DNA from: Rhodococcus sp. 1168
GTDB taxonomy: Bacteria > Actinomycetota > Actinomycetes > Mycobacteriales > Mycobacteriaceae
Direction of reading: 5' to 3'
DNA length: 64,000 bases
NCBI RefSeq assembly: GCF_002091955.1
Contig: NZ_MKKY01000076.1
Span: forward strand, 44,534-108,533
Under the pieces are notes generated by a model that had not been told where the DNA came from, did not search any database, and saw only the letters and a program-made list of their open reading frames with translations. A program made the position numbers and the translations under genes. Of the stretch, positions 1 through 8,002 are shown piece after piece. The stretch's first letter is position 1. Every line of letters starts with the position of its first letter.

Positions 1-91
1 CGTCAGCAAGATTGGTTTCGTGCGGGCCGAACATCACTCGACTGGCAGCCGACCGTCCACCGAGGACGATCGGCTGCGTCAGCAGAGTCAC
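1..91 (-). CDS. Mycofactocin-associated FadH/OYE-family oxidoreductase, N-terminus only
   Basis: Partial gene running off the left edge. A GTG start at 91 follows the mftD stop by four bases and has a purine-rich GAGAG just upstream. The roughly 30 visible residues contain GGRSAASRVMFGPHETNLAD, the characteristic opening of the old-yellow-enzyme/2,4-dienoyl-CoA-reductase-like flavoproteins that accompany mycofactocin genes. In that family the segment forms the first strand of the FMN TIM barrel. Its position directly after mftD indicates the same transcript. The substrate is unknown. mftE and mftF, the peptidase and glycosyltransferase of the pathway, are not in the window and would be expected further left. 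Confidence 0.7.
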   Translation of the reverse strand, partial: MTLLTQPIVLGGRSAASRVMFGPHETNLAD

Positions 92-95
92 CTCT

Positions 96-1274
96 CTACT
101 CTGCACCAAGCTTCCGGTCGAATCCCAACGGCATGACGACGTCCGATGCGGTCAGGTCGTGGACGGAGGAGTGTCCGAGTCCGAGAACAGCGGAGTCGAC
201 GCCGCCCCGCAGAATATCGAGAACGTTCTCCACGCCGGCCTGACCGTTCGCTGAAAGACCCCACAGGTACGCCCGGCCGATCATGACAGCACGAGCACCG
301 AGTGCAAGTGCTTTGACAACGTCGCTTCCGCGACGGATGCCGCCGTCGAGAGTGATCTCGATCTGATCGCCCACTGCCTCGGCGATCGCAGGCAGCGCGC
401 GGATCGGCGCGGGAGTGCCATCGAGGTTGTTGCCACCATGGTTGGACACCGAGATGGCGGTGACTCCGGCGTCGACTGCCTTCTTGGCGTCATCGACACG
501 CATGACTCCCTTGAGCATGAACGGCCCGCCCCACTGCTCACGTAGCCAAGCGACGTCCTCCCAGGTCGGCAACGGGGTACCCATCCACTCGCCGTATGCA
601 CCGAAGAATGTGGGCGCAGTACCCCCGGGTGGGGTCAGGTTCGGCGTCGACAGGTCGGGAATTTTTCCAGTTTTCGCGAACTCCCACAACCATTTCGGAC
701 GCGTGATGCCTTCGGGAGCGAACTGCCACATCGCCTTGAGGTCCATCTTTTCCGGGATCGACGGACTGCCCCAGTCGCGCCCGTTCGAGAATGACCAGTC
801 CAGCGTCATGATCAATCCGACCGCGCCGGCCGCACGTGCCCGCTCCATGCGCTGAAGCAGAACCTCGCGCGAGCCGACCCAATACATCTGGAAGAACGTC
901 TGCGGGTTCACTGCCGCGACCTCTTCGATGGACTTGCTCGCAAAGGAGGACAATCCGACCGGGATTCCGCGAGCGGCTGCGGCACGGGCCACGGCGACCT
1001 CGCCTTCCGGGTGCACGGCCTGCACACCCGTCGGCGAGATCATGACCGGAAACGAGAGTGGTTGTCCCATGACCGTTGTCGACAGATCGCGTTTGTCCGA
1101 CAACCCGGCAACATGCGGCGCGAAGCCGAGCTCACCGAATGCCGCCGTGTTGTCGTCGACGGTGATGCCCCGCTCCGAGCCCGCCACCAGTGCGGCGTAC
1201 ACGGATTTCGGAAGGCGTTTCTTGGCACGCCGTTGCGCCTCGGCAACGGTCTCGAACCACGCACTCTTGGCCAT
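96..1274 (-). CDS. mftD: MftD, FMN-dependent mycofactocin maturase
   Basis: A 392-residue alpha-hydroxy-acid-oxidase fold protein. In the mycofactocin pathway MftD oxidatively deaminates the AHDP intermediate to premycofactocin, the redox-active form. The sequence shows the family C-terminal FMN/substrate segment SNHGGNNLDG with its catalytic His, followed by DGGIRRGSDVVKALALGARAVMIGR, the phosphate-binding end of the barrel. Length and ATG start match the family. It lies 12 bases downstream of mftC in the leftward mftABCD run, so it is almost certainly cotranscribed. A generic lactate 2-monooxygenase is the only alternative, and the adjacent mftA peptide makes it unlikely. Confidence 0.93.
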   Translation of the reverse strand: MAKSAWFETVAEAQRRAKKRLPKSVYAALVAGSERGITVDDNTAAFGELGFAPHVAGLSDKRDLSTTVMGQPLSFPVMISPTGVQAVHPEGEVAVARAAAARGIPVGLSSFASKSIEEVAAVNPQTFFQMYWVGSREVLLQRMERARAAGAVGLIMTLDWSFSNGRDWGSPSIPEKMDLKAMWQFAPEGITRPKWLWEFAKTGKIPDLSTPNLTPPGGTAPTFFGAYGEWMGTPLPTWEDVAWLREQWGGPFMLKGVMRVDDAKKAVDAGVTAISVSNHGGNNLDGTPAPIRALPAIAEAVGDQIEITLDGGIRRGSDVVKALALGARAVMIGRAYLWGLSANGQAGVENVLDILRGGVDSAVLGLGHSSVHDLTASDVVMPLGFDRKLGAE

Positions 1275-1286
1275 AGCTATATGTTC

Positions 1287-2537
1287 CTATTCCATTCCTG
1301 CGAGAGGATTCTCGTCGCAGATCTTGGCCGGTGGCCGCATCATCAAGGTGAGCGGAACCGACGCTCTCGGTGTCTTGCGCTGCCCGGTGCGGGAGTGGTC
1401 GACGCTGGACTTGGGGATTTCTCCCGCTGCGGCCAACGCCATCTCTCCGTTGCCGATCACGCATTCGGGGTCAGGGCCGTCCATGGGGAGGCCGGTGAAG
1501 AACTTTGCTGCCATGCAGCCACCGCGGCACGAATCGAAATGTGCGCACTTGGTACACGCACCGGAGGTTTGCGGGGACCGCAGTTCCTGGAACAATTCAG
1601 ATGTCTGCCAGACGGTTTGGAAACCGCCCATAGCCGCAGATGTCGCTGTCGCGGGACGCGCATCGCGGACGATGTTTCCGGCGAGGAAGTTCTCGTGGAT
1701 AGCGAACGGGCAGGCATAGACGTCGCCGATCGGATCGATCAAGCACACCACTCGCCCAGCGCCGCACAGGTTCAAGCCTGGTAGCGCGTCTCCGAAGGCA
1801 GAGAGGTGAAAGAACGAGTCTCCGGTCAAGACACCCTCGCCATTCGCGACCAGCCAGTCGTACAACTCTCGCTGTTGGCCGGCCGTGGGATGCAAATCGT
1901 CCCACACATCGGCGCCCCGGCCCGACGGACGTAGCCGCGTGATCCGAAGTGTCGCACCGTAGTTGTCCGCCAATGCCTTGAACGTATCGAGCTGCGAGAC
2001 ATTGTGGCGGGTGACGACTACAGAGATCTTCGCGTCCTTGAACCCCGCCTCCTGCAGGTTCTCGAGGGCGCGGATCGCCATGTCGAAGGATCCGGGTCCG
2101 CGAACTGCATCGTTGACCTCCGCAGTGGCGCCGTCGATGGAAATCTGCACATCGACGTAGTCGGATGCGGCCAGGCGGGCAGCGACCTTCTTGTCGATCT
2201 TGACACCGTTGGTGGAGAACTTCACGCCGACCTGATGGGCCGTCGCGTAGTCCACGAGTTCCCAGAAATCGCTTCGAACCGTCGGCTCACCGCCACCGAT
2301 ATTGACGTAGAAGACCTGCATCTTCTGCAACTCGTCGATGATCGACTTGCACTGCTCGGTGGAGAGCTCGTTGGGGTCACGCCGGCCGGATGAGGACAGG
2401 CAGTGAACGCAAGACAGGTTGCAGGCGTAGGTCAGTTCCCACGTCAGACAGATGGGCGCGTCGAGTCCGAGTTCGAACTGATCGACCAGTTTGCCGACCG
2501 CAGGGGGCGGCGCAGGCCTTTCAAGCATGGAGGTCAT
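1287..2537 (-). CDS. mftC: MftC, radical SAM/SPASM mycofactocin maturase
   Basis: A 416-residue radical SAM enzyme that decarboxylates the C-terminal tyrosine of MftA and then cross-links it to the adjacent valine. The SAM cluster motif CxxxCxxC is at C39/C43/C46 (CNLSCVHC), followed by the GGGEPT SAM-binding strand. The C-terminal third carries a SPASM region with two groups of cysteines (CGAGRVVC...CPF and CTKCAHFDSCRGGC), as required for two auxiliary iron-sulfur clusters. The start lies 86 bases downstream of the mftB stop. The last residues overlap nothing, and mftD follows after 12 bases. Confidence 0.95.
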   Translation of the reverse strand: MTSMLERPAPPPAVGKLVDQFELGLDAPICLTWELTYACNLSCVHCLSSSGRRDPNELSTEQCKSIIDELQKMQVFYVNIGGGEPTVRSDFWELVDYATAHQVGVKFSTNGVKIDKKVAARLAASDYVDVQISIDGATAEVNDAVRGPGSFDMAIRALENLQEAGFKDAKISVVVTRHNVSQLDTFKALADNYGATLRITRLRPSGRGADVWDDLHPTAGQQRELYDWLVANGEGVLTGDSFFHLSAFGDALPGLNLCGAGRVVCLIDPIGDVYACPFAIHENFLAGNIVRDARPATATSAAMGGFQTVWQTSELFQELRSPQTSGACTKCAHFDSCRGGCMAAKFFTGLPMDGPDPECVIGNGEMALAAAGEIPKSSVDHSRTGQRKTPRASVPLTLMMRPPAKICDENPLAGME

Positions 2538-2623
2538 CGGGTTGTCCTCTTCGGTATGGGGTGTGGCGAGACGATGGAAGGGGCTGCTTCCGGCGTGCTC
2601 GAGTTCTCTGCAGCGTTGGTGAA

Positions 2624-2926
2624 TCAGGCGTCGATGCGGACGATCATGTGCGAACTGACCAGCGTCGCGAGGGCGCGCGTGTACTGGGGCACTGCCGACT
2701 CTGTGATTCCTGCGGCCGTGATCGCGGACCGCAAGTCAGAATGATCGGGTAGCGATTCGATGATCGTCACGATCGTCCGGTTCTTGAGAAATGAGAGTTT
2801 GCGTGTCCCGAAATGGTAGAGCAGCGCCCCGAACGACTCGGGACGCAGCGCCACCTGCGGGTGAAGGGCCCATCGAGCATCCAGGTCCAGAGCCGCTTCC
2901 TGGGACGACTTCACTGGTGCGGACAT
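2624..2926 (-). CDS. mftB: MftB, mycofactocin peptide chaperone
   Basis: A 100-residue protein of the RiPP recognition element type. MftB binds the MftA leader and presents it to MftC. The sequence contains the family features of an early LDARWALHPQVALRPESFGALLYHF block and a C-terminal helix-turn-helix-like region. Its ATG is one base beyond the mftA stop (TGA-C-ATG), so translation of the two is probably coupled. Length is normal for the family. Confidence 0.93.
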   Translation of the reverse strand: MSAPVKSSQEAALDLDARWALHPQVALRPESFGALLYHFGTRKLSFLKNRTIVTIIESLPDHSDLRSAITAAGITESAVPQYTRALATLVSSHMIVRIDA

Positions 2927-2927
2927 G

Positions 2928-3041
2928 TCAGTAGACGCCGCACATGCCGTCGATGGAAACCTCTTCGACGAGGGATTCTTCGACGAGATCGGTCTCGATC
3001 ACTGCGGCGTTGACAACGTCGGTCTTCGCGTTCTGGGACAT
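2928..3041 (-). CDS. mftA: MftA, mycofactocin precursor peptide
   Basis: A short ORF of 37 residues that begins [14 protein letters not shown] and ends IDGMCGVY. The C-terminal Val-Tyr is the pair that MftC decarboxylates and cross-links, and IDGMCGVY is the invariant core of the family. The acidic middle (EESLVEE) is the leader bound by MftB. A good ribosome site (GGAGGT) lies 6 bases before the ATG at 3041. It is the first gene of the leftward mft operon. Confidence 0.96.
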   Translation of the reverse strand: MSQNAKTDVVNAAVIETDLVEESLVEEVSIDGMCGVY

Positions 3042-3062
3042 CGCTTACCTCCAGGTGTAAAT

Positions 3063-3079
3063 ATGTGGATCCGCCACAT
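3063..3079. promoter_or_regulatory. Inverted repeat between mftA and mftR, candidate MftR operator
   Basis: A perfect 6-bp inverted repeat with a 5-bp spacer, ATGTGG-ATCCG-CCACAT, sits 22 bases upstream of the mftA start inside the only divergent promoter region of the mft locus. A second weaker repeat, GTGA-N6-TCAC, is at 3092-3105, next to a possible mftR -10 box TACAAT at 3106-3111. TetR-family regulators commonly bind such sites, so MftR is the likely ligand. Assignment is by position only. Confidence 0.45.
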
Positions 3080-3152
3080 CCGGTGCTGAACGTGACTTGA
3101 TTCACTACAATAATGGCATCGAGTGCAGAATGACACCAATCGGAGAGAAAAA

Positions 3153-3791
3153 GTGGAAAGCCGTACGAAACTGGCCAGCCGGGTAGGTCGACGCCCATCC
3201 ACAACGAGGGGTGAGATCAGCGATCTCGGTATCGAACTCTTCGCTCGGAACGGGTTCGACGAAACCAGCGTGGACGAGATCGCCGAAGCCGCCGGCATCG
3301 CGCGCCGCACGTTCTTTCGATACTTCCCATCGAAGAACGCCGTCCCGTGGGGGGACTTCGACGAACAACTCGGTGCACTTCGTAGCCTTCTTGCAGCACT
3401 CCCCCATGACATCTTGCTCGCCGACGGGATCCGCTCGGCGCTTCTGCAATTCAACACTTTCCCCGAGGACGAACGCGCGGTTCATCGCCAACGCATGGAG
3501 TTGATTCTGCGAAATCCTGCGCTCCAGGGATACTCGATGCTCATGTACGAGGGTTGGCGGGGTGTCATCACCGAATACGTGGCGGCGCGAACGAATTCGA
3601 ACGCAACCGATCACTTTCCCCGAACGGTTGGCTGGCTGGTTCTCGGTGTGGCAATGTCTGCATACGAGCAGTGGCTCACCGATGAGACACTCGACCTCGC
3701 CGAGCTTTTGTCCGACGGCACCAGAACGCTGTATTCCGGCATTCCCAGCACTCCGACGGTTTCGAGCACTTACGCGAAAGAATCGACATGA
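3153..3791 (+). CDS. mftR: MftR, TetR-family regulator of mycofactocin biosynthesis
   Basis: A 212-residue TetR protein. The N-terminal helix-turn-helix reads ETSVDEIAEAAGIARRTFFRYFPSKNA, followed by an all-helical ligand domain. The family member studied in mycobacteria represses the mft operon and responds to long-chain acyl-CoA. The GTG at 3153 was chosen because GGAGA lies 6 bases before it. An in-frame GTG at 3123 would add 10 residues without a ribosome site. It is divergent from mftA and overlaps the next gene by ATGA, so it is coupled to the methyltransferase. Confidence 0.9.
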   Translation: MESRTKLASRVGRRPSTTRGEISDLGIELFARNGFDETSVDEIAEAAGIARRTFFRYFPSKNAVPWGDFDEQLGALRSLLAALPHDILLADGIRSALLQFNTFPEDERAVHRQRMELILRNPALQGYSMLMYEGWRGVITEYVAARTNSNATDHFPRTVGWLVLGVAMSAYEQWLTDETLDLAELLSDGTRTLYSGIPSTPTVSSTYAKEST

Positions 3792-4624
3792 CCGAACTAG
3801 ACGCCCTCGCGCCCAGCGTTCCAGGTTCGTGGACACATGAAAATACGACCGTCGCGTTCACCCAGCAGGCGGCCCCCGGCCACATCGGCGTGACGCGCCA
3901 CGGCAACGCGGTGGACGTGCGCCACGGACTGAGCTCGAAGCACATCAGCGAAAGACTGGTCCGGGAGATCACCGCACACGCAATCGACGCCGACCTGTCT
4001 CAGCGGGAGTTCGAACTGGTGATGGTCGGCCTCGTTCGATCCACCGTCACCGATCCGGTCGAAGCATGGTCCACGTACTACCGAAACTCGCTCGACGAAT
4101 TGCTATCGGGAGCTGCAGATTTCGCGTCCATTCACCAGCGCGCAGAATCCCTGGTGATCGGTTCCGTTCTGGATCTGGGTTCGTGTTTCGGATTCTTTCC
4201 ACTCCGCCTTGCATTGAGCGGACATACCGTGACCGCCACCGATCTGTCGGCCGGCACCATGCGCCTACTCGATACCGTGGCGCCACACCTCGGCGTCACC
4301 ATCGAGACGCTCATCTGTGACGCTGCCGATGTTCCACTCGCGGACAACAGCGTCGACACGGTGACGGCCTTGCACCTCCTCGAGCACGTGGACGCAGATA
4401 TCGGCACGCGAATCATCGACGAGGCCTTACGCATCGCACGGAAGAGAGTGGTCATCGCTGTACCTTTCGAAGATATGGCCACCGCCTGCCATGGCCACGT
4501 CCGCACCTTCGACGAGGCAGCTTTGATCGAACTAGGACGATCTACCGATACCGCTTTCGACGTTGCCGAGTTCCACGGCGGGTGGTTGGTTCTGGACAAA
4601 ACATCGGTTCCGCTCCCGGCATGA
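3788..4624 (+). CDS. mftM: MftM-type SAM methyltransferase (mycofactocin oligosaccharide)
   Basis: A 278-residue class I methyltransferase. The SAM-binding motif VLDLGSCFGF is at about residues 127-135, then TATDLS (acidic end of strand 2), ICDAADVPLADNSVDTVTALHLLEH (motifs for adenine binding and strand 4). About 110 N-terminal residues precede the Rossmann domain, as in MftM, which 2-O-methylates the glucose chain of mycofactocin. Start codon overlaps the mftR stop (ATGA), so the regulator and this enzyme form a two-gene operon. The identification rests on domain layout and location. A different sugar or small-molecule methyltransferase is possible. Confidence 0.7.
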   Translation: MTELDALAPSVPGSWTHENTTVAFTQQAAPGHIGVTRHGNAVDVRHGLSSKHISERLVREITAHAIDADLSQREFELVMVGLVRSTVTDPVEAWSTYYRNSLDELLSGAADFASIHQRAESLVIGSVLDLGSCFGFFPLRLALSGHTVTATDLSAGTMRLLDTVAPHLGVTIETLICDAADVPLADNSVDTVTALHLLEHVDADIGTRIIDEALRIARKRVVIAVPFEDMATACHGHVRTFDEAALIELGRSTDTAFDVAEFHGGWLVLDKTSVPLPA

Positions 4625-4645
4625 GCCGATGCACCGCACCGAACC

Positions 4646-5296
4646 TCAGATCAGCCCTTGCTTGCTGGCGGCGTAGACCGCCTCGGCGCGACGGCTGACA
4701 CCGAGTTTGCGCATCAGGTTGCTGACATGAAATTTGACCGTTGTCGCCGAGATGAACAGCTTGGTACCGATACTGTTGTTGGACAATCCAGTTGCCAGTA
4801 GACGCAGAACCTCGAGTTCACGATCGGTCAGCCTCTCGACGCTCGACCCTTGCCCGTTGAGAGATCGAACAACTGCAGACGCACTCCGGGAATCGAATGC
4901 ACTTTCGCCTCGTGAGACCGCCCGGATGGCACGAACGAGCTCGGTAGTGTCGACATCTTTGACAACGTATCCACGCGCGCCCGCGTGCACTGCCTCCACG
5001 ACCAGTCGGTCGTCGAGAAAGGTGGTCAGCACCAGGAGACCGATGCCGGGGTGCGCCCCCGACAGTTGCGCACACAGCGCGAGGCCCTCGTAGTCCGAAC
5101 TCGCCGACAACTTCAGGTCCATCAGCACGATGTCCGGTTCGACCCGATCCACCACCGCAAGACCTTCGCCCCTCGACGACGCTTCTCCGACGATGGTCAA
5201 ATCCGGTTCACGTTCCAACACGGACCTGAGGCCGTCGCGCAGAATGGCGTGATCGTCGACCAGCACGATACGAACGACGTCGGTGTGTACGGTCAC
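4646..5296 (-). CDS. NarL/LuxR-type response regulator
   Basis: A 216-residue response regulator. The receiver domain spans residues 8-125, with acidic pocket DD at 14-15, phospho-acceptor D60 (DIVLMD) and the conserved Lys in YVVKD. The LuxR helix-turn-helix is at about 150-210 (LTDRELEVLRLLATGLSNNSIG...TVKFHVSNLMRKLG). It is the last gene of a leftward operon and its GTG start overlaps the kinase stop (GTGA). Linked to an alcohol dehydrogenase and close to the methanol dehydrogenase operon, it probably responds to alcohol or aldehyde supply. The palindromes at 7968 and 12067 are its best candidate targets. Confidence 0.88.
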   Translation of the reverse strand: MTVHTDVVRIVLVDDHAILRDGLRSVLEREPDLTIVGEASSRGEGLAVVDRVEPDIVLMDLKLSASSDYEGLALCAQLSGAHPGIGLLVLTTFLDDRLVVEAVHAGARGYVVKDVDTTELVRAIRAVSRGESAFDSRSASAVVRSLNGQGSSVERLTDRELEVLRLLATGLSNNSIGTKLFISATTVKFHVSNLMRKLGVSRRAEAVYAASKQGLI

Positions 5297-6639
5297 GGGT
5301 TGCTCACTCTCTCGTACGGGATGCGCGTAGATACGCGCACACCGCCGATTCGGGCCCTACGGATTTCGAGTGCGCCACCGTGCTCGCGCGCCCGCGCGGC
5401 CATGTTTGCCAGGCCGCGGTGTCTCCCGTCGACGTCGTTGTTCTCCGCCATCCGAAGCATCAGGCGGAGGTACGCGGGATCGCCATGGCCGTCATCGGCA
5501 ACGGACAGTTGCACGTGATCTTCACGGTAGGCCAAACGCAGCGTCGCCCGCGTGGCACCAGCGTGGACGGCGGTGTTGAACAACGCCTCTCCCGCGATGC
5601 GCAATAGTCCGTGCTCGCACTCGCTACTGAGTTCGAGGGGGGTACCTTCTATCCGCAACGAGACCCGCAGCTCGTCCGGCATGCGCACGATCGAGAGTTG
5701 TTCGAGCATCTCCGGTAGCGAGGTGCGGTCGGCGTCCTGCGCGTGGTTGAGCGCATAGATCGCCGAACGCAGTTGCTCGACGGCCCGTCGGGTCAGCTCT
5801 TTCGCCAGATCGAGCCGCTCTCTCCGCTCGTCAGCTGGAATGTCGTTGCGGCACAATTCGATTTGCATTCCGGCCGACAGGACCGCCTGCGTCACACTGT
5901 CATGTAGTTCTCGGGCAATACGGTGACGCTCGTCGTCGATAACCTGATGACGATGAGCCGCGCCCAGTTGGCGTTGCGTCGCCTCGAGTTCGGCGTTGCG
6001 GATCGCCAGGTCGGCTGCTGTCCGGTGTGCCTCGTCGTAGGCGCTCTCGGTGCGCTCGAGGAGGACTCTCCGGCTCTGGTAGAGCGCCGAGTTCTGCAGT
6101 GCAACAGCAGTTTGACTCGCCAGAATGCTCAACACGGCCGAGTCGGTCGCATCGAGTACGCGGTGGTCGGGTGTCCATGCTGCAAAAGCGCCGACGACGC
6201 CACCATCGAGCGCGATGGGAACGAATGCGTGATGGGCCGCGATGACGGGTTCGCGCCCGTCGCCGATCGTCGCGAGCCTGATCGACTCCAGGCATTCGAC
6301 GACGTCCTCGGGCAGCGGTGGGCCTTCTACGTTGTCGACGAGAAATGGGGTGGCGTCAGGGCCGAGAACGAGACGTCGAGGGCCGGCGTCCCCCAACGCA
6401 CCGTCGGCGAGCGCGAAGACGACCCATTGCGCGCTCAGATGTGCCCTTGCTGCCTCGGCGACTGCGCAGATGAGGGTTTCCGGGCCGTCGACAGTGCGCA
6501 CGAGCGCGCGCGAAATCAGTTCCAATGCGTGGACCACCCGCTCCAGCCGCTCTGCCGCACCGCGATACTGCGGGTAGAACGTATTCTTCCCGGACCTCAG
6601 GCCTGTCAGTAGCGAGAGATCGGGCTGCGAGGCCGTCAC
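5293..6639 (-). CDS. Sensor histidine kinase, GAF plus HisKA_3
   Basis: A 448-residue cytoplasmic kinase with no membrane segment. A GAF-like sensory domain occupies about residues 40-185, a coiled linker 190-230, the HisKA_3 dimerisation domain begins at ERHRIARELHDS with phospho-acceptor H246, and the HATPase domain ends with DDGHG and RGLANMAARAREHGG. It is the partner of the response regulator that follows, with overlapping stop and start. Its own GTG start overlaps the stop of the upstream alcohol dehydrogenase (GTGA). A soluble kinase of this type senses an intracellular signal, and alcohol or redox state is inferred from the neighbours. Confidence 0.88.
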   Translation of the reverse strand: MTASQPDLSLLTGLRSGKNTFYPQYRGAAERLERVVHALELISRALVRTVDGPETLICAVAEAARAHLSAQWVVFALADGALGDAGPRRLVLGPDATPFLVDNVEGPPLPEDVVECLESIRLATIGDGREPVIAAHHAFVPIALDGGVVGAFAAWTPDHRVLDATDSAVLSILASQTAVALQNSALYQSRRVLLERTESAYDEAHRTAADLAIRNAELEATQRQLGAAHRHQVIDDERHRIARELHDSVTQAVLSAGMQIELCRNDIPADERRERLDLAKELTRRAVEQLRSAIYALNHAQDADRTSLPEMLEQLSIVRMPDELRVSLRIEGTPLELSSECEHGLLRIAGEALFNTAVHAGATRATLRLAYREDHVQLSVADDGHGDPAYLRLMLRMAENNDVDGRHRGLANMAARAREHGGALEIRRARIGGVRVSTRIPYERVSNP

Positions 6640-7853
6640 AACGCCGCCCTGAACAGTTCAGCCATCTCCTGGTGGGTGGCCGGGCGCGGGTTGGTCGACA
6701 TACATGCATCGCGTAGGGCGTTGGTTGCGAGCACGTCGATATCGCGCTCGCTGACCCCGATGTCGCCGAGGCCTTTGGGAACTCCGACTTGCCGCGCCAA
6801 TTGCTCGACTCGCGCTGCGACAGCCAAGGCTGCTTCTTCCGCAGGTCCGCGCGCCTCGTCGAGTCCGAGACTTGTCGCGATCGCCACATAAGGTAGTGGA
6901 TCGGCATCGGCGTTGAACCTGATGACGTGCGGCAGAAGGACTCCGTTGATGACCCCGTGCGGGAGATCCAGCAGCCCACCGACTTGGTGACTCATCGCAT
7001 GTGTCGCTCCGAGTATGGCATTGGTGAACGCCAGCCCCGCTTCGAGACTCGCCTGTGCCATCGACGTGCGGGCAACGATGTCCGATGGCACGTCCATCGT
7101 GCGAGCGAGATGAGAGGTGACCATGGTGACCGCCCGCAGCGCGTGATGGTCGGTGAGTTGATTGTGACCGAGTGAGACGAAGGCCTCGATGCCATGCGTC
7201 AACGCATCCAAACCTGTTGCTGCGTTGAGCCACTCGGGCATCGTCGTCAGCAGACGAGGATCGATGACGGTGATGTCCGGAACCAACCCGCGGCCGAGGA
7301 TGGTGATCTTTGTCGACCGTGCGGTATCGGTGACGATGCAGAACTGGGAGACGTCCGCCCCGGTACCCGACGTCGTGGGGACCATCACGAGCGGCGGGAT
7401 CGGGCGGGTCGCTCGATCCACTCCCTCGTAGTCGAGTATCGATCCACCGTTGCCCGCGAGAACTGCGATTCCTTTGGCCGCATCCATGACCGAACCACCC
7501 CCGATGGCCACCAGGACGTCACATTCGGACTCCTGATACGAGGCGTGTCCTGCTTCGATCTCGATGTCCTTGGGATTGGGCGTCAATGCGCTCCAGGTAG
7601 TCGGTGCGAGGCCTTGGTCTTCGAGCAGTTGGATCAGCTGGGCAACCCAGCCTGTCTCGATGAGCCCGGCGTCGGTGACCACCATCGGTCGTCTTGCCCC
7701 CAAGCGAAGGGCCGAATGCGCAGCTTCACCCAACGAATCCTGTCCGAATACGATCTCGGGCGCATGAAACTTGAGAACTCTGGGTGTTTCCACCGAACTG
7801 CGATGCGAATGCAGATCGTGCAGCGCCTGGCGTGTCGCTGCCGCTTCGATCAT
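6636..7853 (-). CDS. Iron-containing (group III) alcohol dehydrogenase
   Basis: A 405-residue group III alcohol dehydrogenase. Visible features are the NAD-binding IGGGSVMDAAKGIA and TTSGTGADVSQF blocks and the metal ligands in GLDALTHGIEAF and THAMSHQVGG...LPHG. It oxidises a primary alcohol or reduces an aldehyde. The exact substrate cannot be read. ATG at 7853 has AGGCGAG eight bases upstream. A TTG at 7871 would add six residues. It heads the operon adh-kinase-regulator and is preceded, 115 bases upstream, by the palindrome it shares with mdo. Confidence 0.88.
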   Translation of the reverse strand: MIEAAATRQALHDLHSHRSSVETPRVLKFHAPEIVFGQDSLGEAAHSALRLGARRPMVVTDAGLIETGWVAQLIQLLEDQGLAPTTWSALTPNPKDIEIEAGHASYQESECDVLVAIGGGSVMDAAKGIAVLAGNGGSILDYEGVDRATRPIPPLVMVPTTSGTGADVSQFCIVTDTARSTKITILGRGLVPDITVIDPRLLTTMPEWLNAATGLDALTHGIEAFVSLGHNQLTDHHALRAVTMVTSHLARTMDVPSDIVARTSMAQASLEAGLAFTNAILGATHAMSHQVGGLLDLPHGVINGVLLPHVIRFNADADPLPYVAIATSLGLDEARGPAEEAALAVAARVEQLARQVGVPKGLGDIGVSERDIDVLATNALRDACMSTNPRPATHQEMAELFRAAL

Positions 7854-7967
7854 CGCTTCTCGCCTCTGCAATGCCTGTCGTGGCCGTGTTCGGACCGTAT
7901 GTGATGCACGTTACAACCATACGAGTCGAAGAGCATCATCCCCACGGGCACGAGGAGGGGTCGTGAC

Positions 7968-7983
7968 CTGCCCGATCGGGTAG
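7968..7983. promoter_or_regulatory. 16-bp palindrome upstream of adh operon, copy 1
   Basis: CTGCCCGATCGGGTAG, palindromic except at one symmetric pair. Its exact reverse complement is at 12067-12082 upstream of mdo, and the identity extends on the left to CGTGA and on the right to one more G. It lies between the vwa stop and the adh start, 115 bases from the latter. Candidate operator or activator site of the two-component system encoded in the same operon. Confidence 0.6.
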
Positions 7984-8002
7984 GCCACCAGCTTCCGGTC
8001 GG

